Source: Kribbella sp. VKM Ac-2568 (GTDB lineage: Bacteria; Actinomycetota; Actinomycetes; Propionibacteriales; Kribbellaceae). Taken from it: a stretch of DNA of 64,000 bases. The notes under the pieces are model-generated. The model was not told the DNA's origin, did not search any database, and saw nothing but the letters and a program-made list of their open reading frames with translations. Positions 24,957 through 33,506 of this stretch are shown one piece after another (the stretch's first letter is position 1; each line of letters begins with the position of its first letter). Made by a program: the position numbers and the translations under genes. The stretch lies in the NCBI RefSeq assembly GCF_004345365.1, contig NZ_SLVF01000004.1, positions 372,001-436,000 on the forward strand, given 5' to 3'.

Positions 24957-26549
24957 TCAGTCGAGGCCGGCGGAGAACTGCTCCATCGCGATCAGCGGGC
25001 GGACGTGCCGGGCGACGTCGCCGACGCTGAAGTTGCGCCGGATCACGTCGTCGCCGAAGACGTTGCCGATGGCGCCCATCACCATCGCCTGGTCCAGCGA
25101 CAGGTAGCGCCGGGCGATCAACCCGGACTTCACCGCCACCGAGTCGAAGAACCCGCCACCGCCATACGCGTGCAACTTCGACTCGATCCCGGCCAGGTTC
25201 TGGATCGCCTGCCGCGGGGCGTACTGCATGGCCAGGAAGGCCGCGTGCGGCGTGACCACCCCGTCGCCGAAGGTCGGGTTCGGGTTGGTGCCCTCGCGGC
25301 AGCCCTCGAAGCCGATGTCGTAGTTGGTCGCCTCCAGGTCGGAGGGGTAACCACCCGGGTCCATCCCGATCGCGTCGACGCCGTACACGGAGTACCCGCC
25401 GCGCGGGTTGCTCGCGGGGGAGAAGCCCCAGTACCCGTACTTCGCGTCGTCCAGCCCGTGCTCGATGTGCGCGCGCACGGTGAGCGGGTGGTTGATTCCC
25501 CAGCTCCGGGGAGCCCAGCTCGACTCCGGGATGAACAGGTCGGGCATCAGCGACTCGAACATGTCGCCACCCCACGACGGCACCATCCGCATCCCGCGGT
25601 AGGAGTAGGCGCCCTCGAACACGTCGATGCCCAGGTAGGTCCGGTGCACGCCGACGGGCTTCTGCTCCACCCAGGACCAGTCGCAGGTCTCCGGGAAGGT
25701 CCGGTAGGTGGCGAAGTACTGCTCCCGTGGGACCTCGCCGCGGGAGATGCCGATGTACGGCGCGATCCGGGCCTCGGTGTTGCAGGTGTCGTAGTGGAAC
25801 TTGCGGTAGTACACGTCCGGCCCGGTACCGGCGTGGTTGCCCTTGTCGGTCTCCTCGTCCGGCGGCGGGGTCTCGAAGAAACCGCCGCGCATCAGTCCCG
25901 CGCCGACCCCGGGCCGGGCGTCGGGGTTGTAGTAGTAGGCGAAGTTCATCTTGTCCAGCAGCGAGTCGGCCAGGTGGCGGGCCCGCGGCTCGGCGTTGCG
26001 GACCACCATCAGAGCGGCCGCGAACCACCCGTTGTCGACGCTGGAGACGAACGGGGTGATCGCCCTGGTGCCGTCCGGGTCGACCTTGAGGACCTCACCA
26101 GTGGCCTCGTCGTACCAGTTGAAGTACATGCCGCTCGGGTCGTGGTGGTCCACCCGGGACATCGTGGTAAGCGTCTGGGTGATCCGGCGCAGCGAATCCT
26201 GCGGCGAGATGATGCCGAGCCGGCGGGCGACCACCGTGCTCCACAGGTAGCCGCCGATGTTGGTCGGCGAGGTGTACTTGCTGCGCACCGGGTTCGTGAC
26301 GGACTCCCCGATGTTGTCGGCGGGCAGGCCGGTGTGCTCGTCCGTCATCGCGACCAGGCTGCGCCAGGTGTCCCGGGCCCAGCGGCCGACCAGCGCCTTC
26401 TCCTGCCGGCTCGGCTTCCACCCGCCCTTCAGCAGAACCCCCGGATCGGGCGATCCGGCGTACGAGGCGGTGGCGGCGGTCGTGGTACCGATCAGGGCGG
26501 CGGATCCGGTTGCGGCTAAGAGCGTGCGTCGGCTGATGTTGGCGGTCAT
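24957..26549 (-). CDS. Tat-secreted glycoamylase-like protein (PF10091/GH144-like)
   Basis: A 530-residue exported protein. The N-terminus NISRRTLLAATGSAALIG is a twin-arginine signal. The body matches glucoamylase-like proteins: TSPTNIGGYLWSTVVARRLG, SSVDNGWFAAALMVVRN, RMVPSWGGDMFESLMPDLFIPE, WGINHPLTV and YWGFSPASNP. The later YSVYGVDAIGMDPGGYP and VVTPHAAFLAMQY also fit. GH144 members cleave beta-1,2-glucan, but that substrate is not assured here. ATG 26549 has GGAGG 5 bases upstream; TTG 26561 is less likely. It sits between the ABC permeases and GH39, suggesting it releases oligosaccharides outside for uptake. Catalytic residues cannot be named with confidence. Confidence 0.8.
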   Translation of the reverse strand: MTANISRRTLLAATGSAALIGTTTAATASYAGSPDPGVLLKGGWKPSRQEKALVGRWARDTWRSLVAMTDEHTGLPADNIGESVTNPVRSKYTSPTNIGGYLWSTVVARRLGIISPQDSLRRITQTLTTMSRVDHHDPSGMYFNWYDEATGEVLKVDPDGTRAITPFVSSVDNGWFAAALMVVRNAEPRARHLADSLLDKMNFAYYYNPDARPGVGAGLMRGGFFETPPPDEETDKGNHAGTGPDVYYRKFHYDTCNTEARIAPYIGISRGEVPREQYFATYRTFPETCDWSWVEQKPVGVHRTYLGIDVFEGAYSYRGMRMVPSWGGDMFESLMPDLFIPESSWAPRSWGINHPLTVRAHIEHGLDDAKYGYWGFSPASNPRGGYSVYGVDAIGMDPGGYPSDLEATNYDIGFEGCREGTNPNPTFGDGVVTPHAAFLAMQYAPRQAIQNLAGIESKLHAYGGGGFFDSVAVKSGLIARRYLSLDQAMVMGAIGNVFGDDVIRRNFSVGDVARHVRPLIAMEQFSAGLD

Positions 26550-26585
26550 CTGAGCCTCCAATGTGTGGCTTTGCTTGAGTACCGG

Positions 26586-27398
26586 CTACTTGAGTCCGGT
26601 GATGGCGATGCCTCGCGTGACGTGGCGCTGGAAGACCAGGAAGATCACCAGCACCGGTACGACGACCACAACCGCGCCGGCCATCAACAGGCCGTAGTTC
26701 TGCGCGTTCTGTCCGGTCGAGTACAGCGCCAGGGCGACGGGCAGGGTGTACATCTCCTCGGTCTGGGCGATCACCAGCGGCCAGAGGAAGTTGTTCCAGG
26801 AGCCGAGGAAGGTGAGGATGCCGAGAGTGGCCAGGGCGGGCTTGGTCAGCGGGAGCATGATCCGGGCGAAGATGCCGAGCTCGCTGGTGCCGTCCACCCG
26901 GCCGGCGTCCATCAGGTCGTCCGGCAGGCCGGCGAAGAACTGCCGCATCAGGAAGACGCCGAACGGCGACACCAGGAACGGCAGGATCAGGCCCGGGTAG
27001 CTGTTCGCCAGCCCGGCGTTGGTGACGAGCACGAACAGCGGCACGAACGTGACGACGCCCGGGATCATCAGGGTGGCCAGCACCAGCACGAACAGCGCGT
27101 TCCGGCCGCGGAACCGCAACTTGGCCAGCGAGTAGCCGACCATCGAGCAGAAGATCAGGTTGCCCGCGGTCACCGCGATCGCGACGATCGCCGAGTTGAG
27201 GAAGTACTGCGGGAAGTTCGCCTTGCTGAGCAGATCGGCGTAGTTCTGGTTGGTAGGTGCCTCGGGCAACCACGTCGGCGGGACCCGGAGCAGCTCACCC
27301 TGGGTCTTGAAGCTGCCGAGGAACATCCAGGCGAACGGTGCCGCCACGGCGATCAGGCCGAGGACGGCGATCAGGTAGATCCACCAGGTGCGGCGCAT
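26586..27398 (-). CDS. Carbohydrate ABC transporter permease (MalG-type)
   Basis: A 270-residue inner-membrane permease of the CUT1 family. Six helices are readable, from YLIAVLGLIAVAAPFAWMFL to LMAGAVVVVVPVLVIFLVFQ. The EAA loop is DAGRVDGTSELGIFARIMLPLTKPAL (split here only by length, key residues A-G-x3-G-x9-LPL). A C-terminal GITGLK-like tail (GIAITGLK) is typical of MalG. ATG 27398 overlaps the stop of the MalF-type gene by one base (TGATG). No ATPase gene is present; such systems often share a common MsiK-type ATPase encoded elsewhere. Confidence 0.93.
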   Translation of the reverse strand: MRRTWWIYLIAVLGLIAVAAPFAWMFLGSFKTQGELLRVPPTWLPEAPTNQNYADLLSKANFPQYFLNSAIVAIAVTAGNLIFCSMVGYSLAKLRFRGRNALFVLVLATLMIPGVVTFVPLFVLVTNAGLANSYPGLILPFLVSPFGVFLMRQFFAGLPDDLMDAGRVDGTSELGIFARIMLPLTKPALATLGILTFLGSWNNFLWPLVIAQTEEMYTLPVALALYSTGQNAQNYGLLMAGAVVVVVPVLVIFLVFQRHVTRGIAITGLK

Positions 27399-28348
27399 CA
27401 CTTCTCCCTCAGCAGCCGGAACTGGATGAAGGTGACCACGGCGATGACGACGAACAGGATGTAGCTCATCGAGGTGGCCAGCCCGTAGTTGCCGAAGCCG
27501 AACTGCTGGTACGTGTACATCGACACCGAGATGGTCGAGTTCAGCGGACCGCCCTGCGTCATCACCAGCGGCTCCTCGAAGAACTGCAGGTAGCCGATCC
27601 CGGTGGTGACGCTGGTGAACAGGATGGTCGGTCGCAGCAGCGGCAGGATCAGGTACCGGAACCGCTGCCAGGAGCTCGCGCCGTCGATCTGGCCGGCCTC
27701 CTCGACGGTGTGCGGGATGCCCTGCAGCCCGGCCAGGAAGATGATCATCGCGGCGCCGAAGTTGCGCCACGTCGCCATCACGATCAGCGACGGCATCGCC
27801 CAGGTCTTCGACGCCAGCCAGTTCGGCCCGTCGATGCCGACCCAGGACAGCACCGTGTTCAGCAGCCCGGAGTCAGGCGCCAGCACGAACCGCCAGATCA
27901 CCGCGATCGCGACGATCGAGGTGATCACCGGCAGGTAGTACGCGACCTTGAACAGGCTCTGGAACTTCTTCACGCCCCGGTCCAGCAGGACCGCCGCCGC
28001 CAGCGCCGCGACCAGAGTCAGCGGCACCCCGACGATCACGAAGTACGCCGTGTTGAACGCGGCCTTGCGGAAGGTCTCGTCGGACAGCGCCTTCACGTAG
28101 TTGTCGATCCCGACCCCATTCACCGCGAACGGGGTGCGCAGATCGCGCTGCTTCATGTCGGTGAAGCTCATCGCGAGCGAACCGAGCACCGGCCCGGCGG
28201 TGAAGGCGAGGAAAAGCGCGACGAACGGCAGGGCCAGCAGCCAGGCCGCGGCGGTCTGGCGGTTGACCGAGCGACTGCGCGACCGCGGAGCCGGGGGACC
28301 GGCCGGGCGAGTGCGCCCGGCCGGTTCCTGCAGAGTGGCGGACGACAT
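27398..28348 (-). CDS. Carbohydrate ABC transporter permease (MalF-type)
   Basis: A 316-residue CUT1 permease. A Pro/Arg/Ser-rich N-terminal tail leads to six helices beginning with AAAWLLALPFVALFLAFTAGP. The EAA loop shows key residues E-x-G-Q-I-D-G-A-S and LPLLRP. It pairs with the MalG-type protein to form the channel for an oligosaccharide. The start ATG 28348 lies 6 bases after the binding-protein stop, so the genes are tightly coupled. Confidence 0.93.
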   Translation of the reverse strand: MSSATLQEPAGRTRPAGPPAPRSRSRSVNRQTAAAWLLALPFVALFLAFTAGPVLGSLAMSFTDMKQRDLRTPFAVNGVGIDNYVKALSDETFRKAAFNTAYFVIVGVPLTLVAALAAAVLLDRGVKKFQSLFKVAYYLPVITSIVAIAVIWRFVLAPDSGLLNTVLSWVGIDGPNWLASKTWAMPSLIVMATWRNFGAAMIIFLAGLQGIPHTVEEAGQIDGASSWQRFRYLILPLLRPTILFTSVTTGIGYLQFFEEPLVMTQGGPLNSTISVSMYTYQQFGFGNYGLATSMSYILFVVIAVVTFIQFRLLREK

Positions 28349-28354
28349 CGACGA

Positions 28355-29650
28355 TCAGCCGCCGGTCCCGATCGACGTGGCCTTGGTCTGGATCGCCTTC
28401 GCGGTGTCGGCGGGGGACTGGCCGGCCTTGACCATCTTCTCCACCTCGGCGTCGAAGGCGGTCGCGACCTGCTCCCAGTTCACGATCGCGGGCGGCGCCT
28501 TGGCATCCTCGAGCTGCTTGCCGAAGACCGGCAGCAGCGGGTCCGAGGCGATGCTCGGGTCCTCCCACGCGCTCTTCACCGCGGGCAGGTCGGTGGACAG
28601 CTTGAACCAGCTGGCCTGGGTCTTCGCGTCGGACAGCCACTTGACCAGCTTCCAGGCGCTGTCCTTGTTCTTGCTGTCCTTGAACACGACGAAGTTGCTG
28701 CCGCCGACGAAGGAGGTCGCGGTCTTGTTCTTCGGCAGCTGGAAGACGCCGATGTTCGGCTTGATCTTCTCGCCGCCGAGCTTGGCGATCGAGCCCGCCA
28801 TCCACGGACCGGAGATGAACATCGGCACCTTGCCGCTGACGAACTGCGCCTCGGTCTGGTTCGGCGGCAGGTCGGTGCCGGCCAACTTGTCGGTGAAGAA
28901 GCTCTGGTAGTACTTCAGCCCCTCCTGCATCTCCGGGGTGTCGAAGGTGAACTCCTTCTGGTCCTCACCGGTGATCGCGGCGCCGGCGGACCAGGAGAAT
29001 GGCATCACGGTCTGCCAGGAGCCCGTGCCACCCGGCTGCAGATTGATCCCGTACTGTGCGCCGGCCTTGTCCTGCATCGCCTTGGCCATCGCCTTCAGGC
29101 CGTCCCAGTCGGTCGGGGGCGTGGTGATCCCGGCCTTGGCGGCCAGGTCCTTGCGGTAGTACACCAGCCGCGTCTCGACGTACCAGGGGACGCCGTAGTT
29201 GGTGTTGCCCACCTTGGTGGTCTCGTTCGCGCCCTCGAAGAAGCCGGACGTGTCGATCCCGGACGGGGTCGGGTCGAGCGCGCCGAGGTCGGCGAACTCA
29301 CCCATCCAGGTCGTGCCGACCATCGCCGCGTCGGGCGTCGACTGGGCCGTGATCGCGGTGGTGAACTTGTTGTGCGCGGCGTCCCACGGGATCGGGGTGA
29401 TCTTCACCGTGACGCCGGGGTTGGCCTGCTCGAACTCCTTGGTCAGCTTGGGCAGGTTCTCGCCCTCGGTGCCCATCGCCCAGACGGTGATCTCGCCGGT
29501 CGCCGGGCCGGTGTCGACGCTGGTGGAGGCCTGCGGCGCCGCGTCGGGGGAATCCTCCGAGCGGCCGCAGCCGCTCAGTGCGAGCGCGGTGGCCAGGACG
29601 GCCGAGCCGCCGATCACCAGTCGGCGTCGTCGGGTGGTCTGGGTGATCAT
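28355..29650 (-). CDS. Extracellular sugar-binding lipoprotein (CUT1 type)
   Basis: A 431-residue solute-binding lipoprotein. The signal ends in the lipobox LSGC (ATALALSGCGRSED), so the mature protein is lipid-anchored at Cys27. The sequence ITVWAMGTEGENLPKLTKEF, TWMGEFADLGALDP and PMFISGPWMAGSIAKLGG follows the MalE/cluster B pattern. It captures the substrate and delivers it to the two permeases encoded downstream. The ligand is unknown but is probably the oligosaccharide released by the secreted glycoamylase-like protein of the same operon. AAGGAG-like sequence precedes ATG 29650. Confidence 0.93.
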   Translation of the reverse strand: MITQTTRRRRLVIGGSAVLATALALSGCGRSEDSPDAAPQASTSVDTGPATGEITVWAMGTEGENLPKLTKEFEQANPGVTVKITPIPWDAAHNKFTTAITAQSTPDAAMVGTTWMGEFADLGALDPTPSGIDTSGFFEGANETTKVGNTNYGVPWYVETRLVYYRKDLAAKAGITTPPTDWDGLKAMAKAMQDKAGAQYGINLQPGGTGSWQTVMPFSWSAGAAITGEDQKEFTFDTPEMQEGLKYYQSFFTDKLAGTDLPPNQTEAQFVSGKVPMFISGPWMAGSIAKLGGEKIKPNIGVFQLPKNKTATSFVGGSNFVVFKDSKNKDSAWKLVKWLSDAKTQASWFKLSTDLPAVKSAWEDPSIASDPLLPVFGKQLEDAKAPPAIVNWEQVATAFDAEVEKMVKAGQSPADTAKAIQTKATSIGTGG

Positions 29651-29659
29651 GCTTTCTCC

Positions 29660-30718
29660 TCAACCGGTTCTTGTTGCCGTTGTCTCTGCTTCCCCCGGTC
29701 CTGTGCCGCAGCTCTCGCGCAGCACAAGCTGTGTCGCCAGAACGTCGTTCCTGGCCCGGGTGCGTTCCCCGGTAATGCGTTCGTGCAGTCTCTGGGCGGC
29801 CAGCCGGCCGAGCTCGGCCATCGGCTGCCGCACTGTGGTGAGTCCCGGCGACACATACCGCGCCGCCATCACGTCATCCCACCCCGTCACCACGATGTCC
29901 CCCGGTACGTCGACGCCCCCGCTCGCCAACGCCTTCAACACCGCCAACGCCAACTCGTCATTGGCACAAACCAGCCCATCCGGTCGAACTTTCCCCCCGA
30001 CCTTGGTTGCGTCTAGCAACTTTGTGGCGAAGGCTGCTCCAGCTTCCTCGGTCAGCGGGACCCGCTCGGGCTCCGGCACCTTGAGCTTGTGCGCCTTCAC
30101 GGCGGCCGAGAAGCCGGCGTAGCGCTCGGAGACGTCGTACGAGCTGGCGGGGTCGCCGACGAAGAGCAGGTTGGTCCGCCCGTGGTCGAGCAACCTGCTG
30201 GTGAGTTGCTCCGCGCTGGTGGCGCTCTCGCTGCGGATCGAGTCACAGCCGGTCACCGGGGGATGGGCGACCAGCACCACCGGGACGTTCGCGCGGCGCA
30301 GGTCGAGCACCGTGGGCAGGTCCAGAGCGTTGCCATGGACAACGATCCCGTCGACCCGGCCGGCCAGGTCGCGCAGGCTCCGCTGGGGCTCCGGGTTCCC
30401 GTGCGTGACGGTCAGGATCACGCTCTGGCCGTGCTCACCGGCCCAGCGCTCGTACCCCATCAGCAGATCGCCGTAGAACGGGCCGGCCAGGTCTGGGAGC
30501 ACGAGCCCGTGCGCCTCGTGACGTTGCACCGCGAGGCTTCGGGCGGCTCGCAGTGGCACGTAGTTCAGCTCGTGCGCCGCCTGGTCGACCCGGGCTCGTG
30601 CCTTCGCCGACACCGGACCGGTCCCTTGCAGGACACGCGAAACCGTCGCGATCGACAGCTTCGCCAGCGCCGCGACGTCGTAGATCGTCGCGGGCCTGCC
30701 GGTCGGTCCGGAGGGCAT
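29660..30718 (-). CDS. LacI-family transcriptional regulator of the sugar operon
   Basis: A 352-residue LacI/GalR repressor. The HTH (ATIYDVAALAKLSIATVSRV, residues 10-29) is followed by the hinge helix (YVPLRAARSLAVQRHEAHGL) and a periplasmic-binding-protein-like effector domain (VDGIVVHGNALDLPTVLD; DGLVCANDELALAVLKALAS; VVTGWDDVMAARYVSPGLTT). It is the first gene of the operon, 9 bases before the binding protein. A LacI-type operator lies 23 bases in front of its start, so it probably represses itself and the five downstream genes until a sugar binds. Confidence 0.92.
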   Translation of the reverse strand: MPSGPTGRPATIYDVAALAKLSIATVSRVLQGTGPVSAKARARVDQAAHELNYVPLRAARSLAVQRHEAHGLVLPDLAGPFYGDLLMGYERWAGEHGQSVILTVTHGNPEPQRSLRDLAGRVDGIVVHGNALDLPTVLDLRRANVPVVLVAHPPVTGCDSIRSESATSAEQLTSRLLDHGRTNLLFVGDPASSYDVSERYAGFSAAVKAHKLKVPEPERVPLTEEAGAAFATKLLDATKVGGKVRPDGLVCANDELALAVLKALASGGVDVPGDIVVTGWDDVMAARYVSPGLTTVRQPMAELGRLAAQRLHERITGERTRARNDVLATQLVLRESCGTGPGEAETTATRTG

Positions 30719-30740
30719 CGGGCGGTCCTTCCCGTCAAAA

Positions 30741-30754
30741 TGGAAGCGCTTACA
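30741..30754 (-). promoter_or_regulatory. LacI-family operator
   Basis: TGGAAGCGCTTACA is palindromic at 12 of 14 positions around the central CG, the form used by LacI/GalR-type regulators. It lies just upstream of the lacI-like gene, in the divergent region shared with the phosphatase gene. Confidence 0.7.
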
Positions 30755-30832
30755 GTTTGCGACCCTGCCTTGTCCGGACCCGATCGGTCAAGGGCTCGCG
30801 CACGTTCGGCCACGATCTGCGACGATGAAACC

Positions 30833-31420
30833 GTGACCACCCACGGACAGTCAGCGGAACGCGAGGACCAGCTCTGGCTGGTCCGCCACGGCGAGACCGA
30901 GTGGAGCAAGTCCGGCAGGCATACCTCCTGGACCGATCTGCCGCTGACCGGGGACGGTGAGCGGACCGCCGCGTCGTTGAAGGAACGGCTGACCGACAAC
31001 CACTTCGACCTGGTGCTCACCAGCCCCCGCCAGCGGGCGCGCCGGACTGCCGAGCTGGCCGGCTTCCCGGACGCTGTCGTCGACGACGACCTGGTCGAGT
31101 GGAACTACGGCGACTACGAAGGCGTGACGACAGCGGAGATCCGCGAGACGGTGCCCGGCTGGACTGTTTGGGACTTCCCAGTGCCCAACGGCGAAACCCC
31201 CGCCAAGGTGACCACCCGCCTCGACCGCGTCGTCGCGCGGATCGCGGCCGTCGACGGCGACGTCCTGGTCTTCGGCCACTCCCACGCCCTCCGCAGCCTC
31301 ACCGCCCGCTGGCTGGAGCTAGAAGTTACCGAAGGCCGCCACTTCGTCCTCAACACAGCCACCATCTCCACCCTCGGCTGGGAACGAGGCTCCCCAGCAA
31401 TCCTCAAGTGGAACAGCTGA
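30833..31420 (+). CDS. Histidine phosphatase family protein
   Basis: A 195-residue phosphoglycerate-mutase-like phosphatase. The catalytic RHGE motif is residues 18-21 (WLVRHGETEW), the conserved Arg is in LTSPRQRARRTAELAG, and the second His is in VLVFGHSHALRSLTARWLE. The acidic EWNYGDYEG segment is also typical. It probably dephosphorylates a small metabolite. GTG 30833 was chosen because it directly precedes the family start; the longer open frame upstream is antisense to lacI. It diverges from the sugar operon, and its promoter region contains the LacI operator, so co-regulation is possible. Confidence 0.88.
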   Translation: MTTHGQSAEREDQLWLVRHGETEWSKSGRHTSWTDLPLTGDGERTAASLKERLTDNHFDLVLTSPRQRARRTAELAGFPDAVVDDDLVEWNYGDYEGVTTAEIRETVPGWTVWDFPVPNGETPAKVTTRLDRVVARIAAVDGDVLVFGHSHALRSLTARWLELEVTEGRHFVLNTATISTLGWERGSPAILKWNS

Positions 31421-31503
31421 CCCACGACCAGCCCCATCAAGAACTCCCGCCGCTCCCGCGCTGCCTCGGCCGCGAGGCGTAGGTATGGGGAACTGTGGGG
31501 TTG

Positions 31504-32103
31504 CTAACCCGCGATCAGGCCTACCAAGACCTCCACGCGCTCCTGCTGGTGGGTCTGCCGGAGACGCGCTCCTGCCTGCAGGGTCGCCAGGCCGTGGAGT
31601 GAACTCCAGAACAGCTCGGTGAGGCTCTCGCCGTCTGTGCCGGGCCGGGCGAAGGGCTCGACTGCTTCGCGGAACGCGGCGAACGCCTCCCGCAGGCTGG
31701 CGGGGATCTCTCCGGTGGCGAAGGTCAGTTGGGTCGGTCGCACGAACATCGCCTGATAGAGCGCGGGGTGCTCGCCCGCGAAGTCCAGGTAGGCCTCAGC
31801 CACAGCGCGCAGCCCCTCCGAAGCTGACTTCTCTCCAGCCCTAGCCGCGGCTTTGGCAGCCGCCCGGGCCTCCGTCAGGGCAGTCGTCAACTCTCCGAAG
31901 CCTTCAAGCGCGACCGCGGCGGCGATGGCGTCCATGTTCTTGAAGTGGCTGTAGAGGACGGGCTGGCTGTACTCGACCCGGTCGGCGAGCTTGCGGGTCG
32001 TCACCGCGTCCCAGCCCTCGGCTTCGGCGAGTTCGCGGGCCGCGCTGACGATCAACTGGCTGCGCTGCTCACGAGCCTTCTGTTTCCGCTCCTGCACTGG
32101 CAT
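31504..32103 (-). CDS. TetR-family regulator of the divergent DUF4267 gene
   Basis: A 199-residue TetR protein. The HTH is SAARELAEAEGWDAVTTRKL through YSQPVLYSHFKNMDAIAAAV, residues about 19-62. The C-terminal ligand domain (LRAVAEAYLDFAGEHPALYQ; FWSSLHGLATL) is of the TetR_C_33/WHG type. ATG 32103 is preferred over ATG 32130, because the latter would place the start inside the operator cluster. The 89-base divergent region contains several copies of CTAGC-n3-GCTAG, very likely its binding sites, so it should control itself and the neighbouring membrane-protein gene. Confidence 0.88.
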   Translation of the reverse strand: MPVQERKQKAREQRSQLIVSAARELAEAEGWDAVTTRKLADRVEYSQPVLYSHFKNMDAIAAAVALEGFGELTTALTEARAAAKAAARAGEKSASEGLRAVAEAYLDFAGEHPALYQAMFVRPTQLTFATGEIPASLREAFAAFREAVEPFARPGTDGESLTELFWSSLHGLATLQAGARLRQTHQQERVEVLVGLIAG

Positions 32104-32113
32104 AGCTCTCACT

Positions 32114-32177
32114 CTAGCACTGCTAGACATTCTAGCGTCGACAATGCTAGCGTCGCTAAAAAGCCTAGCAACGCTAG
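32114..32177. promoter_or_regulatory. Operator array for the TetR regulator
   Basis: Three palindromes of the form CTAGCR-n-YGCTAG are visible: CTAGCACTGCTAG (32114-32126, perfect), CTAGCGTCGCTAA (32147-32159, one base off) and CTAGCAACGCTAG (32165-32177, one mismatch). A half-site CTAGCG begins at 32132. They fill the space between the two divergent starts. Confidence 0.7.
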
Positions 32178-32192
32178 AAATTGGAGCAGTTG

Positions 32193-32645
32193 ATGAACAA
32201 GCGCCGCCTGACCACCGTCTTCACCGTCATCATCGGCCTCGCGCCGATCTCCTTCGGCCTGCGGTTCCTGCTGGATCCGCACGGCGCCGCGAGCGGTTTC
32301 GGCATCGACCCCTGGCCGACCGGCAACGAGGCCGGCTACTTCATCGTCAAGGCCGTCCGCGACATCGTCTGCGGCCTCAACATCCTGGTCCTGCTGGCAC
32401 TGGGGCAGCGCCGCGCGACCGGCGTGGTGATGGGCCTCGCCGCAATCATCCCGGTCGTCGACATGGTCGCCGTGCTCACCCACGGCGGCTCGGTAGCCAC
32501 GGCCCTGGGCATCCACGGCCTCACCGCGGTGGTCGTCGCCATCGCCGCGGTCGTCCTACTGCGCGAGCGCCAGGCCACCCCCGCCGCACAGCCGGTCCCG
32601 GTCGCGCCCGCCGATCAGTCGGTCCGAGTCGGGGACCACTCGTAG
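32193..32645 (+). CDS. DUF4267 small membrane protein
   Basis: A 150-residue protein with four hydrophobic helices (VFTVIIGLAPISFGLRFLL; FIVKAVRDIVCGLNILVLLALG; GVVMGLAAIIPVVDMVAVL; IHGLTAVVVAIAAVVLL). FGIDPW and the KAVRDI motif match the DUF4267 family, whose role is unknown. ATG 32193 has GGAG 6 bases upstream; TTG 32181 is in frame but poorer. It is the likely target of the divergent TetR. Its 3' end overlaps the convergent acetyltransferase gene by 31 bases. Confidence 0.75.
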   Translation: MNKRRLTTVFTVIIGLAPISFGLRFLLDPHGAASGFGIDPWPTGNEAGYFIVKAVRDIVCGLNILVLLALGQRRATGVVMGLAAIIPVVDMVAVLTHGGSVATALGIHGLTAVVVAIAAVVLLRERQATPAAQPVPVAPADQSVRVGDHS

Positions 32646-33418
32646 AGGTCGATCGTGCAGTACTCGCGGAACCCGAGCCCGGCGTACACGGAGCGTCCTG
32701 CCGGCGACGACCCCAGTACGCCGTACCGAACGCCGGTGTCGCGGGTGTTGCGGGCGTCCTGCAGGGCGGTGCGGGTGATCGCGGTGCCGATCCCGCGTCG
32801 CCGCGCCTCGGGGACGGTCATCACGAAGTAGACGCCGGCGACTCCGGCGGCGAGGTAGATCGTGGTCGTCGCCACCGGTTCTCCGTCGAGCCAGCCGAGG
32901 TAGTGCCGCCACGGATCCCCGAGACCGAGGCGCCGATAGACCTCACCAACCCAGCGGGCCTCTTTGACCCCTTCCCCGAAGCCCCGACCCAACGTCTCCA
33001 CCCAGACCCCGAGATCCTCCTCCGTCCGTACCCGATCGACCCGCAGGCCCGTCGTACGGGCGGGATCGGCGAGTTCGGCGAGGTCGACGGCCATGCCTGG
33101 CTCGCTGCCGCCGTGGGTGAAGCCGGCCGCGAGCAAACGCTCGCCGAGATCCGCCGGGCGCATCGACGGGCCGACGTGCCAGCTGCCGGGGACGTCGTGG
33201 TCCTTGAGTTCCTGCAGCGATTCGGCGATGACCGCGTCCGCTGTCCGAGCGGTGAGATCAGCCGCGACCACGGCGTTGTGGTAGTCGATCGGCGACCCGC
33301 CGATCGTCCAACGGACCCCTGCATCGTCCCGTTGCCGTCCACCGCCCGCCGCGCCCATCGCCATCAGCAGTTCGGCCGCGTTCTGCTCGATCGCCCGCAC
33401 CAGTTCAGCCTCGTCCAT
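32615..33418 (-). CDS. GNAT-family N-acetyltransferase
   Basis: A 267-residue protein. The C-terminal GNAT domain is clear (VYFVMTVPEARRRGIGTAIT with the acetyl-CoA loop RRRGIG; then GVRYGVLGSSPAGRSVYAGLGF). The N-terminal half (PIDYHNAVVAADLTARTADA, GSWHVGPSMRPADLGERLLA) looks like a degenerate second GNAT domain. ATG 33418 was preferred, with GGGAG upstream; a GTG 11 codons earlier lies in a tandem repeat. The substrate is not known. Confidence 0.82.
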   Translation of the reverse strand: MDEAELVRAIEQNAAELLMAMGAAGGGRQRDDAGVRWTIGGSPIDYHNAVVAADLTARTADAVIAESLQELKDHDVPGSWHVGPSMRPADLGERLLAAGFTHGGSEPGMAVDLAELADPARTTGLRVDRVRTEEDLGVWVETLGRGFGEGVKEARWVGEVYRRLGLGDPWRHYLGWLDGEPVATTTIYLAAGVAGVYFVMTVPEARRRGIGTAITRTALQDARNTRDTGVRYGVLGSSPAGRSVYAGLGFREYCTIDLYEWSPTRTD

Positions 33419-33444
33419 CCCCGCAGTCTCCCGCCTACCCGGTG

Positions 33445-33486
33445 CCCGCACGACTCATTTGCTCACCCGCACGACTCATTTGCTCA
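33445..33486. repeat. 21-bp tandem duplication upstream of the acetyltransferase gene
   Basis: Two identical 21-base units (33445-33465 and 33466-33486), followed by a degraded third copy up to about 33509. They lie in the short gap between the Nudix stop and the acetyltransferase start. Confidence 0.85.
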
Positions 33487-33506
33487 CCCGGGCAGGGCAT
33501 TCATGC

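Noticed and set aside
23086..26028. A 980-codon minus-strand frame that would extend GH39 upstream
   Set aside because: The added part is in another frame of the glycoamylase-like gene and reads as low-complexity Arg/Gly sequence; the GH39 protein starts well at 24915.
27338..30016. 892-codon + strand frame opposite the sugar operon
   Set aside because: Antisense shadow of the two permease genes, the binding-protein gene and the 3' part of the lacI-like gene; composition is His/Arg/Gly-rich without motifs.
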